Source: Halomonas sp. PR-M31 (GTDB taxonomy: Bacteria > Pseudomonadota > Gammaproteobacteria > Pseudomonadales > Halomonadaceae). Taken from it: 64,000 nucleotides of DNA. Below, one piece after another: positions 17,111 to 25,016 of the stretch (position 1 is its first letter; each line of letters begins with the position of its first letter). A program made the translations under genes and the position numbers. The stretch lies in NCBI RefSeq assembly GCF_001039575.1, contig NZ_JIBT01000029.1, positions 1-64,000 of the forward strand, given 5' to 3'. The notes beneath the pieces were generated by a model. That model was not told the origin of the DNA. It did not search any database and saw only the letters and a list, made by a program, of their open reading frames with translations.

Positions 17111-18309
17111 GCTTGGGTCCACTCAACACCTTGCTGCTGGCGCTGATCGTTTTCCTGGTTGGCGAGCTACTCAACCGTCGGGTTTACCTGTTCAATAAAT
17201 ACTGTATTCCCTCTCCGGTGATCGGTGGCTTGCTCTTCGCTATCATCGCGACGCTGCTAAGCGCGACCGACGTCTACAGCGTTACGATAGACACGTCGCT
17301 ATCTTCGATTTTCATGCTGGTGTTTTTCACCACGATCGGACTGGGAGCGAGCTTCAAGCTCGTCAAACTTGGTGGCAAGCTGCTAGTGATCTACTGGCTG
17401 TGCAGCGGTGTGCTGGCCTTGATGCAAAACCTTATTGGCGTTTCCTTCGCCACATTATTGGGCCTTGACCCTCTCATCGGCGTCATGGTGGGCGCCACCT
17501 CGATGGAAGGCGGCCATGGGGCGGCCACCGCATTTGGACAAACCGTGGAAGAACTGGGAATCGATGGCGCCCTGAGCATCGGCCTGGCGGCAGCCACCAT
17601 GGGGCTAGTGGGAGGCGGTTTGCTGGGTGGCCCCGTGGTGCGCTATTTGATCGAGAAACATGGTCTGGCACCCCCCGCACAGGATGCGGATCAGGATACG
17701 ACGCAAAGCTCGATCGACTCTGTTCAGGCGCGTAATACGACTATCAATGAGCACAATATTCTTGTTCAACTCGTGATCATTTTCTTTTGCGTTCAGGTCG
17801 GAACGATTGTTGGAGATGCTTTCACTTCAATCACTGGATTTGCGCTTCCGGGCTACGTCAGTTGCATGTTCTTGGCGGTGATCATTCGCAACCTTGTCGA
17901 TCTCAAGAGTCCACAGTTCATCAATATGCGATGTATTGGACTGATCGGTAATGTAAGTCTTGCGATCTTTCTATCCATGGCGCTTATGAGTATTGATCTG
18001 ATGCAGATCAGAGACCTCGCCCTGCCGCTGATTCTGATTGTGCTGGTACAAATACTTTTCGTGGCGCTATTCGGTATATTCATCGTCTTTCGGTTGTTGG
18101 GAAAAAATTTCGATGCCGCCATCATGGTTGCTGGCTTCTGCGGCCACGGTCTCGGCGCCACGCCGAACGCCATCGCCAATATGGACGCGGCTGCACATAA
18201 ATACGGCTATTCACCCACGGCCTTTCTTGTGGTGCCGATCGTCGGCGCCTTCCTGATCGATATCTTTGCGTTGCCGATCATCATTACCACGATCAATATT
18301 TTTTCCTGA
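17107..18309 (+). CDS. gltS: Sodium/glutamate symporter
   Basis: 400-residue inner-membrane carrier of the ESS (GltS) family with about ten hydrophobic helices. The two family signature loops are present: GATSMEGGHGAATAFG in the first half and GFCGHGLGATPNAIANM in the second, corresponding to the pseudo-symmetric re-entrant loops. It is translationally coupled to hutG, whose product is glutamate, so the pair may serve glutamate or formimidoylglutamate use. Bases 18310-18420 hold no gene. Confidence 0.88.
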   Translation: MSLGPLNTLLLALIVFLVGELLNRRVYLFNKYCIPSPVIGGLLFAIIATLLSATDVYSVTIDTSLSSIFMLVFFTTIGLGASFKLVKLGGKLLVIYWLCSGVLALMQNLIGVSFATLLGLDPLIGVMVGATSMEGGHGAATAFGQTVEELGIDGALSIGLAAATMGLVGGGLLGGPVVRYLIEKHGLAPPAQDADQDTTQSSIDSVQARNTTINEHNILVQLVIIFFCVQVGTIVGDAFTSITGFALPGYVSCMFLAVIIRNLVDLKSPQFINMRCIGLIGNVSLAIFLSMALMSIDLMQIRDLALPLILIVLVQILFVALFGIFIVFRLLGKNFDAAIMVAGFCGHGLGATPNAIANMDAAAHKYGYSPTAFLVVPIVGAFLIDIFALPIIITTINIFS

Positions 18310-18420
18310 TGCCTCTCAAGACGAGAAAAGCTTCACCGCAACAGCGCATCGGCGAAGCGCGTCTGCGCTTGTTGCAGGTGTTATAGGATAATCATGCTGC
18401 TTTACTTGCTAGGGTCTGCT

Positions 18421-18921
18421 TCAGGATAGCGGTAAGGGCTCGACGCCGGCGATCTCCAGGCGAAACGGTCCGTCGCGCCGATCAGCTATCAGCAGGCCGA
18501 TTTGTCGGATATCTTCTGGAGCAAGGGGTGGCGCATCCTCCAGCATCCGGCCGCGAAACACCGGCTCGAACGTTTCCCAATATAGGTCGATGTACTGCCA
18601 TTGCCTCGCCGGTGGCTGAAAGAAGGCGCGGTAGGCGGCCCCCTCGAACAGCTTGTGGGTACGCAGGCGTAGCTGATAGCGTCGACCGTCGCCACAGGCC
18701 TCAAACCGCAGGCCCCTATATCCCGCCAGCCGGTAATTCTGCGGCTCCCGGCGCACCGAAGCAAAGCCGCCACCGTTTTCTAGCGACAGCTCCCCCGTGA
18801 AGACACCGACGCCCGATTCAGCGCGCATTTCGCTCGTGGAGATACCGCCCATGACATCGTCATTGATGGCACGCCAATGATTTGCTTCGCTGGGATTCTG
18901 GAAATCGATCAGGCGAGGCAT
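18421..18921 (-). CDS. CIA30 family protein
   Basis: 166-residue protein with the CIA30 (complex I intermediate-associated protein 30-like, galactose-binding-like beta sandwich) pattern: INDDVMGG-S near the N-terminus, FTGELSLENGGGFASVR, and a C-terminal IGLLIAD segment. Bacterial members have no firmly known function. The ATG follows AGGAG. A degenerate second copy lies at 19905-20218 in the same orientation, with similar upstream sequence, so this is one of two duplicates flanking a toxin-antitoxin cassette. Confidence 0.8.
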   Translation of the reverse strand: MPRLIDFQNPSEANHWRAINDDVMGGISTSEMRAESGVGVFTGELSLENGGGFASVRREPQNYRLAGYRGLRFEACGDGRRYQLRLRTHKLFEGAAYRAFFQPPARQWQYIDLYWETFEPVFRGRMLEDAPPLAPEDIRQIGLLIADRRDGPFRLEIAGVEPLPLS

Positions 18922-19133
18922 GACGGGCTCCTGGCAGTCGAGGTAATTATGTCAGGTTACGCGGGAGCCTCGGATCTGGAAACCATGGGCATGATAACCA
19001 TCACCGAGGAAGGCGCCTGACAGGTTAAACATCGTCGATATTGTTTAATCATCAATGGGTTAAGTTAGCTGTGATCGTCTTGGTCAAAAAGTGATACTGT
19101 AGTGTCATTGTCAGTCTAGTCCAGGGTAAAGCT

Positions 19134-19391
19134 ATGAAAATTGAGCTTGTTACGAATCTCAAGCGCCAAGCAACAAAGATTCTGGCAGATCTGCACTCAT
19201 CGCGTGAGCCGGTATTGATCACTGAACACGGTAAGCCGTCCGCTTATCTCGTTGATGTGCAGGATTACGAGTTTATGCAGCGCCGGCTAGAGTTGCTTGA
19301 AGGGCTTTCACGCGGAGAGCGTGCCGTAATTGAGGGAAGAACGTGCAGTCAAAGCGAGGCCAAAAAGAAAATGAGTAAATGGCTGAAATAA
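19134..19391 (+). CDS. Antitoxin, Phd/YefM family
   Basis: 85-residue protein with the Phd/YefM N-terminal fold (VTNLKRQATKIL, then EPVLITEHGKPSAYLVD, then YEFMQRRLELLE). It should bind DNA as a dimer, repress its own operon and neutralise the toxin encoded by the overlapping downstream gene. The ATG follows CAGGGTAA. The gene is visibly richer in A+T than the steroid genes, fitting acquisition by transfer. Confidence 0.85.
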   Translation: MKIELVTNLKRQATKILADLHSSREPVLITEHGKPSAYLVDVQDYEFMQRRLELLEGLSRGERAVIEGRTCSQSEAKKKMSKWLK

Positions 19392-19681
19392 TCTGGACGG
19401 ACCCAGCGCTGCAGGAGCTAGACGCCATCGCTGGGTACATCGCTCTTGATAACCCTGCTGCAGCCAGCCGTTTGGTCGAAGCGGTTTTCGATAAAACCGA
19501 CCGCTTAGAAGATTTTCCCCAATCGGGACGGATTCCTCCTGAGCTACCCAATTCCGTATACCGGGAGGTAGTGGTGCCACCATGTCGCATTTTTTATCGT
19601 GATGATGAGAGCCAGGTTTTTATTCTGTATGTCATGCGAGAGGAGCGACAGCTACGCGCTTACATGCTTGAGAGTAGCTAA
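19379..19681 (+). CDS. Toxin, RelE/ParE superfamily
   Basis: 100-residue RelE/ParE-fold toxin: WTDPALQELDAIAGYI near the start, GRIPPE, YREVVVPPCRIFYR, and a C-terminal MREERQ. Whether it is a ribosome-dependent RNase or a gyrase inhibitor cannot be told from sequence. It overlaps the antitoxin by 13 nt. Its TAA stop (19679-19681) lies inside the first simple site of an attC-like element, the arrangement typical of integron gene cassettes. Confidence 0.85.
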   Translation: MAEIIWTDPALQELDAIAGYIALDNPAAASRLVEAVFDKTDRLEDFPQSGRIPPELPNSVYREVVVPPCRIFYRDDESQVFILYVMREERQLRAYMLESS

Positions 19682-19762
19682 CCAGGCGCGGCGCGGAGGC
19701 CCTTATCTCCGTTCGCTACGCAATCGCTACGCAAGGGCCGCCGCTGAATATTGGCGTTATGC
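19676..19762 (+). mobile_element. attC-like integron cassette recombination site
   Basis: An 87-bp imperfect palindrome starts with AGCTAAC (R''-like, one mismatch to RYYYAAC) and ends with GTTATGC (R'-like). Inside, GGCCCTT pairs with AAGGGCC and GCGGC with GCCGC, and the right arm CCGCTGAATATTGGCGTTA resembles the L' region of known attC sites. The toxin stop codon is embedded in the first site. No integrase gene is visible, so this would be an isolated cassette. Upstream, GTTAAAC (19024-19030) and GTTAAGT (19059-19065) fit GTTRRRY and could mark the left edge. Confidence 0.55.
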
Positions 19763-19904
19763 AGTCGTTCCTCGAACTATTGACACGCATCACGTGACAA
19801 AACACATCATGATGTACGAACGAATTCTTCGCTGATAAACGAGCTCAAGAGTTTTACCCCAAAGGAAGACAAAAAAGGTTTCCTGCGGATGTCGCTTCGA
19901 GAAC

Positions 19905-20218
19905 TGCCAGAAAACTTGAGTACGTAAGTCTTGCCAAACTCGAACAGCCGGTGGGTACGTAGGCGCAGCTGATAATGGCGGCCATCGCCGCGGGTTTCTG
20001 TCCGCAGCCCCTTGTAGCCTGCCAGGCGATACTCCTGCAGCGTCCGGCGTACCGAAGCGAAACCGCCGCCATTTTCCAGGGCCAGCTCGCCGGAGAAGAC
20101 ACCGATATCTGGCTCGGCGCGCATCTCGTTCTCGGAAACGTCGCTCATGACATCGTCGTTGATGGCACGCTAGCGGGCGGCTTCTTCGGGATGCTCGAAA
20201 TCGATCAGGCGAAGCGTA
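19905..20218 (-). pseudogene. Broken duplicate of the CIA30 gene
   Basis: Read on the minus strand this matches the gene at 18421-18921 from LIDF to about residue 95 (RLRTH-LFE). The start codon position reads ACG, the codon for the conserved Trp before RAIND is TAG (20170-20172), and similarity ends soon after, so the C-terminal third is missing or scrambled. Sequence just upstream also resembles the region upstream of the intact copy, indicating duplication of gene plus promoter. The left limit is approximate. Bases 19763-19904 and 20219-20478 show no other gene. Confidence 0.7.
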
Positions 20219-20478
20219 GTGGGCCCTATTGAGGGGCGATTGTCTCAGGCTACGTGGAATCACCGAGCCCGAAAACACGCGTGCAACAGCTTTCACATCA
20301 TGCAGGCATCAAATGCTGCTGCCAGTATTGTTGATTCCAGCAAAGCATGTCGGCACGCGAATCCAATAATAGTGCGTTCCGTCTTATCACTGTTGTGCGA
20401 TAAGAAGTCGAGCATTGATTCGATGCAAGCTAGCGATATGATATTGTCATACCTCTGTTGCGATTAGGAGCACTAGCA

Positions 20479-20733
20479 ATGAGCATGCACCGGAAAACAA
20501 TCACGCTGACTGAACAACAAGACGACTGGGTGAAAGGCCAAATTGAAAGCGGGCACTATGGCAATGATAGTGAGTATATCCGCGATCTCATACGAAGAGA
20601 TCAGCAGGCCAAAGAACGTCTTGCCATGCTGAGGGATGCCCTCGCTGATGGTGAGTCAAGCGGAAAACCCAAGCCGCTTGATATATCCGCTATCAAGGCG
20701 GCTGGCCGTAAGCGAATGAAGGCGGTCAATTAG
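20479..20733 (+). CDS. parD: Antitoxin, ParD/CopG-type
   Basis: 84-residue ParD-like protein with an N-terminal ribbon-helix-helix (KTITLTEQQDDWVKGQI, then YGNDSEYIRDLIRRDQ) that would bind the operator, and a C-terminal toxin-binding tail. The ATG at 20479 follows TAGGAG; an earlier in-frame ATG lacks such a site. The upstream region (20440-20460) carries an ATGA-N5-TCAT inverted repeat that could be its operator. It overlaps parE by one base. Confidence 0.85.
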   Translation: MSMHRKTITLTEQQDDWVKGQIESGHYGNDSEYIRDLIRRDQQAKERLAMLRDALADGESSGKPKPLDISAIKAAGRKRMKAVN

Positions 20734-21029
20734 TGCTCAAGCTGAATATCACACCGAAGGCGGAATCGGACCTCATCGGTATTTGGATATATACCTGCGA
20801 AGAATGGAGTGTTGATCAGGCGGATAAATACCTGGATCAGTTAGAGACAGGAATGAAACAGCTGATAAATTATCTGTCACTTGGCACGAACTATGCTCAT
20901 GTTCTTCCTGGGTATCGTAGATTGCAGGTCGAGCATCACGCTGTTTTTTATCAAGTGCTTGGTCCGGAGGTGCTTGTTGTTCGTGTGTTGCATGAGGATA
21001 TGGATGCACCCGTAAGGCTTCTGGACTAG
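20733..21029 (+). CDS. parE: Toxin, ParE-type
   Basis: 98-residue ParE/RelE-fold protein (LNITPKAESDLIGIWIYTCEEW, then YLSLGTNYAHVLPGYRRLQVEHHAVFYQ). ParE toxins typically poison DNA gyrase; that activity is inferred. The GTG start overlaps the antitoxin stop (TAGTG), implying translational coupling. It ends 32 nt before the converging end of the flavin reductase gene at 21062. No attC-like site follows it, unlike the first module. Confidence 0.85.
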   Translation: MLKLNITPKAESDLIGIWIYTCEEWSVDQADKYLDQLETGMKQLINYLSLGTNYAHVLPGYRRLQVEHHAVFYQVLGPEVLVVRVLHEDMDAPVRLLD

Positions 21030-21061
21030 TGGCGATTCACCCTACACTTCCATCCCCGCCT

Positions 21062-23170
21062 TCAGCCCGGAGCGCAGGCACCTTCGATATAGCCCAAATG
21101 CTCGCCGTCGCCGATACGGGTAACACGCACGCCGGCGGCTTTCAGGGAGTTAGCGAGGCGGTCATCCGGTTCGGCACCAAGGGCCAGTACCACGGAGTCG
21201 CAGGGGGCTTCTTGAGAGATGCCTTCAGCGTCGATGTAGTGCACTGCCTTGTCGCCGATTGAGTCGATCTGGACGTTTTTCTCCATCTTCACATCGTGGC
21301 GTTCGAGTTCATTCAGCACTCGCCAACGGCGCACGATGTAAAGCTCCTTGCCAAGATAGGGGCCGGGTTCGAGTACCGTGACCTGGCGGCCTCGAGCCAC
21401 CAGAAATTCGCCGAGTTCGAGCCCGACCAGACCGCCGCCGATGATCGCGACCCGTTTGCCCAGAGGCATCCACAGCTTGGAGAGTTTCTGCATGGCCTCG
21501 GTGCTGCCGGTCACACCAGCCAGACTGCCGGATTTGAGCATCATGCGCTGGGTCATGCTCAGCTTGCGCTTGGCGATTTCCTCGCCTTCGCCGGTGAGCA
21601 TCAGGCGCAGCTCGTCCCCGGACCAGACGTGGCGCTGGTGCGCGCCGGGAATTGCCGGTGGTTCACGCTTGGCGCCGCTGGCGACGATCACTTCGTCCGC
21701 CTTGAGCTCGCGAATCAGCTCCGGGGTAGCCTCGGTGTTGAGGCGCACCTCGATGGGCAGTTGGCGTACCTGTTCACGGAGATAGTCGAGCAGCGCGCCG
21801 TTGGCCGGATAGGCGAGGGTGGCGAAGAACAGGGTGCCGCCCAGGCGCTGACCGCGTTCGACCAGCGTCACCCGATGGCCGCGCAGTGCCGCCACTCGCG
21901 CCGCTTCCATACCCGCGGGGCCGCCGCCTACCACCAGCACTTGATGGGAGCCCTGCGCATTCACGATCTTGAGTTCCGCTTCGTGACCTGTCATCGGGTT
22001 GACCGCGCACTTGACCCGCTCGTTGACGAATATCTGGCTTACACAGGCATAGCAGTAAACACAGGGGCGAATGTCCTGAGGACGATTCTCTGCGAGCTTG
22101 CGCGGAATGTCCGGGTCCGCCAACAGCTTGCGAGCCATGGCCACGAAGTCGCATTTGCCTTCCGCGATGGCGCTATCCGCGTTCTGAAACTCAAGGCGTC
22201 CCACGGCAATGACAGGGATATCGAGCTTGGCCTTGAAAGCCGCCGCCCAGTCAAGAAAACCGCCGGGTTTGTCGACGATGGGGGCTTCCGTGAGGGCATC
22301 ACCCCGACTGACGTTGGCATAGGCGGAAACACTGACCGCATCGACCCCGGCTTTTTCGGCGAGCTTTGCCACGGCGATGGCATCTTTCAGGGTGATACCG
22401 CCGGGGGTGCGAACTTCTTCCGCGTCCAGGCGCAGCCATACCGGGTAGTCGTCGCCGACCCGGACACGAATCTCGGCGATGATCTCCAGGAGCAGCCGGG
22501 CGCGGTTCTCCAGGCTGCCGTTGTAGTCGTCGTCGCGTTGGTTGTAGTAGGGGGAAAGGAAGCCAGCGATGATGTAGGTATGTGCTGCGTGGATTTCGAC
22601 CCCGTCAAAGCCGGCGCGCTTGGCTCGTTCCGCCGCGGCGGCGAACCACTCCACCATCTGTTTAATGTCTGCCTGATCCATGACGCGTATCTTCACGCCG
22701 CCGCCTTCTCGGCTTTTTGCGGAGCTGATAAAGGCGCCGAGCTCTTCTTGGGTCAAGGCGTCGAACATGTTGGTCTTGGTCGCCGGCGGCATCGAGGGCA
22801 CCCATAGCTCACGGCCTTGGGCCATGTCGCGGATGGCCGTCTTGCCCGCGTGCTGCAACTGCATGGAAATTTTCGCGCCGTGGCGATGCACGCGCTGGGC
22901 CAGCTGTTGCAAGCCGGGTATGAATTCGTCTGAGGACACGCCGACCTGATAAGGCTCGGCGGTACCCGCCGGATAGGCCACGGCGCACACGCCCATGGTC
23001 AAAAGCCCCGCGCCACCTTCGGCGCGAGCCTCGTAGTAAGCCTGGATACGTTCGCCGCAGTGACCGTCAGCCTCGGCGAAGTTGGAGCCCATGGGCGCCA
23101 TCACGATGCGGTTCCTTAGTTCCATGCTGCCGATGCATCCGGGAGCGAGCAGGTTTCGATAGTCAGGCAT
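21062..23170 (-). CDS. FMN/FAD/4Fe-4S NADH:enone reductase (dienoyl-CoA reductase family)
   Basis: 702-residue enzyme of the 2,4-dienoyl-CoA reductase / BaiCD-BaiH family. Residues 1-~360 form an Old-Yellow-Enzyme barrel with an His194/His197 pair; C370, C373, C376 and C388 should hold a 4Fe-4S cluster; GGGPAGMEAA near 410 and GGGLVGLELGE near 575 bind FAD and NAD(P)H. Relatives reduce conjugated C=C bonds, including 3-keto-4-ene or 6-ene bile-acid derivatives, so a steroid substrate is plausible. An extra segment at about residues 135-165 is unusual. It lies downstream of the HsaD-like gene, probably in the box-3 operon. ATG 23170 is used; GTG 23173 is adjacent. Confidence 0.82.
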   Translation of the reverse strand: MPDYRNLLAPGCIGSMELRNRIVMAPMGSNFAEADGHCGERIQAYYEARAEGGAGLLTMGVCAVAYPAGTAEPYQVGVSSDEFIPGLQQLAQRVHRHGAKISMQLQHAGKTAIRDMAQGRELWVPSMPPATKTNMFDALTQEELGAFISSAKSREGGGVKIRVMDQADIKQMVEWFAAAAERAKRAGFDGVEIHAAHTYIIAGFLSPYYNQRDDDYNGSLENRARLLLEIIAEIRVRVGDDYPVWLRLDAEEVRTPGGITLKDAIAVAKLAEKAGVDAVSVSAYANVSRGDALTEAPIVDKPGGFLDWAAAFKAKLDIPVIAVGRLEFQNADSAIAEGKCDFVAMARKLLADPDIPRKLAENRPQDIRPCVYCYACVSQIFVNERVKCAVNPMTGHEAELKIVNAQGSHQVLVVGGGPAGMEAARVAALRGHRVTLVERGQRLGGTLFFATLAYPANGALLDYLREQVRQLPIEVRLNTEATPELIRELKADEVIVASGAKREPPAIPGAHQRHVWSGDELRLMLTGEGEEIAKRKLSMTQRMMLKSGSLAGVTGSTEAMQKLSKLWMPLGKRVAIIGGGLVGLELGEFLVARGRQVTVLEPGPYLGKELYIVRRWRVLNELERHDVKMEKNVQIDSIGDKAVHYIDAEGISQEAPCDSVVLALGAEPDDRLANSLKAAGVRVTRIGDGEHLGYIEGACAPG

Positions 23171-23221
23171 CACGGAGTCTCTTGTTCTTTGAGTGGCGAT
23201 TCGTAGATCGTGAACGACAGC

Positions 23222-24103
23222 CTAGTCGTGGCGCAGGAAATCCAGACACGTCCGGTTGAACAGGTCCGTGTGCTCCACCTGTACCCAGTGGCCGCAACGA
23301 TTGAGCAGCAAGAAGCGCGCCTGGGGGGCATGCTCGAGGAACTTGTGAGTGCCGCCCACCGGATTGAACCGGTCGTTGATGCCCCAGAAGCCCAGCATCG
23401 GGCAGTCGAGTTCCCCTAAACGCTCGGTCATGTCCGGCACCATCATGGTGGAGAACAGGTTGGCGGGCTGGGTCGGGGCCACCGCGGCGCGCTCCGCAAG
23501 CAGTTCATCATCGAGCTGGGAGGAATCGAAAAGCTGCAGGGTCATTACCTCGCGCATCTCTTCGATGCCCATGGGGCCGCGGCCGAAGACTTCCACCATG
23601 CGCTGAATGCCTTCCATCTGGAAATAGGTTTCCCGCGCCTCCACGCCCCCCGGGGCCATCAGGATCAGCCGCTCGGTGCGCTGCGGATGAGCCAGGGTCT
23701 GGCCCAGGGCAATGGCGCCGCCCAGGGAGTTGCCCAGCAGGGTGCAACGGGAAATATCCAGCGCCTCGAGCAGGCCGTTCAGAGTCTCGACGAAGAAGTC
23801 GAGATGATATTGCGCGTCCGCAGGCTTGTCGGAGCGACCGAATCCGGGCAGATCCAGCACGATATTGCGAAAGCCCGCCTCGACGAAGACCGGGTAGTTG
23901 CCCTTGAAGTTGCTATGGCCGCTGGCGCCGGGGCCGCTGCCGTGCAGCCAGACCACCACCGGGCCCTCGCCTTCGTCCAGATAGTGCAGGCGCAAGGGGG
24001 CGTCTAGCTGCGTGCTTTTCACGTCGACATAGTGCCTTCCGGCAAGGGAAAATCCTGTGCAGCCATGCGGGCGTCTCCTCGGGTCGCTATCTTTGCGATC
24101 CAT
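23222..24103 (-). CDS. hsaD: HsaD-like meta-cleavage product hydrolase (alpha/beta-hydrolase)
   Basis: Alpha/beta-hydrolase of the BphD/HsaD C-C hydrolase family, which cleaves the ring-opened product of the extradiol dioxygenase, here presumably the HsaC-like enzyme at 33010. Counting from the ATG at 24103, the triad is Ser126 (GNSLGG), Asp244 (GINDRF) and His272 (CGHWVQ-EH), with the HGSGPGASG oxyanion segment at 54-62. That ATG overlaps the predicted -10 hexamer of box 3, so the true start may be the GTG at 24022 (residue 28), which follows GGAAGG and still retains the whole fold. It is probably co-transcribed with the flavin reductase gene at 21062. Confidence 0.85.
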   Translation of the reverse strand: MDRKDSDPRRRPHGCTGFSLAGRHYVDVKSTQLDAPLRLHYLDEGEGPVVVWLHGSGPGASGHSNFKGNYPVFVEAGFRNIVLDLPGFGRSDKPADAQYHLDFFVETLNGLLEALDISRCTLLGNSLGGAIALGQTLAHPQRTERLILMAPGGVEARETYFQMEGIQRMVEVFGRGPMGIEEMREVMTLQLFDSSQLDDELLAERAAVAPTQPANLFSTMMVPDMTERLGELDCPMLGFWGINDRFNPVGGTHKFLEHAPQARFLLLNRCGHWVQVEHTDLFNRTCLDFLRHD

Positions 24104-24143
24104 CCTCTGGCGCGCCTGGATCCTAGGCATCGTCCATTTAGAC
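24102..24143 (-). promoter_or_regulatory. Regulon box 3 and promoter of the hsaD operon
   Basis: On the minus strand GTC-TAAATG-GACGAT (24143-24129) is followed after 21 bp by GAGGAT (24107-24102) as -10 candidate. The 15-base dyad core is identical to that of box 6 in front of the MFS transporter gene. Transcription would start near 24095, inside the longest reading of hsaD. Confidence 0.65.
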
Positions 24144-24184
24144 CAGAGGCACAATTGAGCCGGTAGCGATAAATTTCTCGCTTA

Positions 24185-24226
24185 GTCTTATTGGACGATT
24201 CTTCCGCGACACGCTCCTTCGATCAT
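24185..24226 (+). promoter_or_regulatory. Regulon box 4 and promoter of the 24.3-32.2 kb operon
   Basis: GTC-TTATTG-GACGAT (24185-24199) is followed after 21 bp by GATCAT (24221-24226). Predicted transcription start is near 24233. The in-frame ATG at 24225 therefore cannot be used, supporting the start at 24270. Boxes 3 and 4 lie back to back about 40 bp apart. Confidence 0.65.
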
Positions 24227-24269
24227 GGCGTCATCAAAACTGTTTCACCGGATCGTGGAGAAGAGCGCT

Positions 24270-25003
24270 ATGAAGCATCAAGGCAAGGTGGTCGTGGTCA
24301 CCGGCGCAGGACAAGGGATGGGCCGGGCCATCGTCGAGTGTTTCGCGAAAGAGGGCGCCCAGATAGCGGCCCTGGATATCAATCAGTCAGCGGCGGAGGA
24401 AACCGCTCAGGCCGTCGGCGAGAACGCCATTGGTATGGCCTGTGATATCGCCGATAGCGCTGCGGTGAAAAAGGCCATGGCAGCTGTGATCGAGCGCTTC
24501 GGACGCCTGGATGTGGTGGTCAACAACGCCGGCACCGGGTCCGTGGACGAGTTTTTGGAAACCCCGGACGAAAACTGGGCGCGGGTGATCGGCGTCAATC
24601 TCACCGGCACCTTCCTGTGTAGCCGGGAAGGTGCGCGGCTGATGCAACAAGGTGGGGAAGGGGGGTGATCATCAACGTCTCGAGTTCCGCGGTGCTCTCC
24701 GGGGAAGGCCCCAGCCACTACTGCGCCTCAAAGGCCGGGGTCATGGGGTTCACTCGCAGTATCGCTCGGGAGCTGGCGCCTCACGGCATTCGCGTCAACA
24801 CCCTGGTGCCCGGCCCCACCAACACGCCAATGATGGTGGGCATTCCCAAAGACTGGATGGAGCAGATGGTCAAGGCCATTCCGCTGGGACGGATGGGCGA
24901 GGCAGAGGAAGTGGCCCGAGTGGCGTCGTTTCTAGCCAGTGACGATGCCAGCTTCATGACCGGCCAGAACGTCGCCGTCAACGGCGGCATGGTCTTCATC
25001 TGA
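24270..25003 (+). CDS. SDR family oxidoreductase, frame broken by one missing base
   Basis: The N-terminal part (TGAGQGMG, NNAGTG) stops at 24668 and the C-terminal part (YCASK, then AVNGGM) continues in another frame. Restoring one G to the run at 24660-24665 gives a single 244-residue classical SDR reading GGEGGVIINVSSS at the joint. The start at 24270 follows GGAGAAG and lies after the predicted transcription start of box 4. It is the first gene of an operon continuing through the SnoaL, CoA ligase, aldolase and GMC genes. The break is probably a sequence error. Confidence 0.78.
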
Positions 25004-25016
25004 GACGAGGCGCGTC

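Noticed and set aside
20733-21061. A second attC-like site after the ParE gene.
   Set aside because: Only 32 nt separate the toxin stop from the next gene, with no RYYYAAC/GTTRRRY pair or palindrome.
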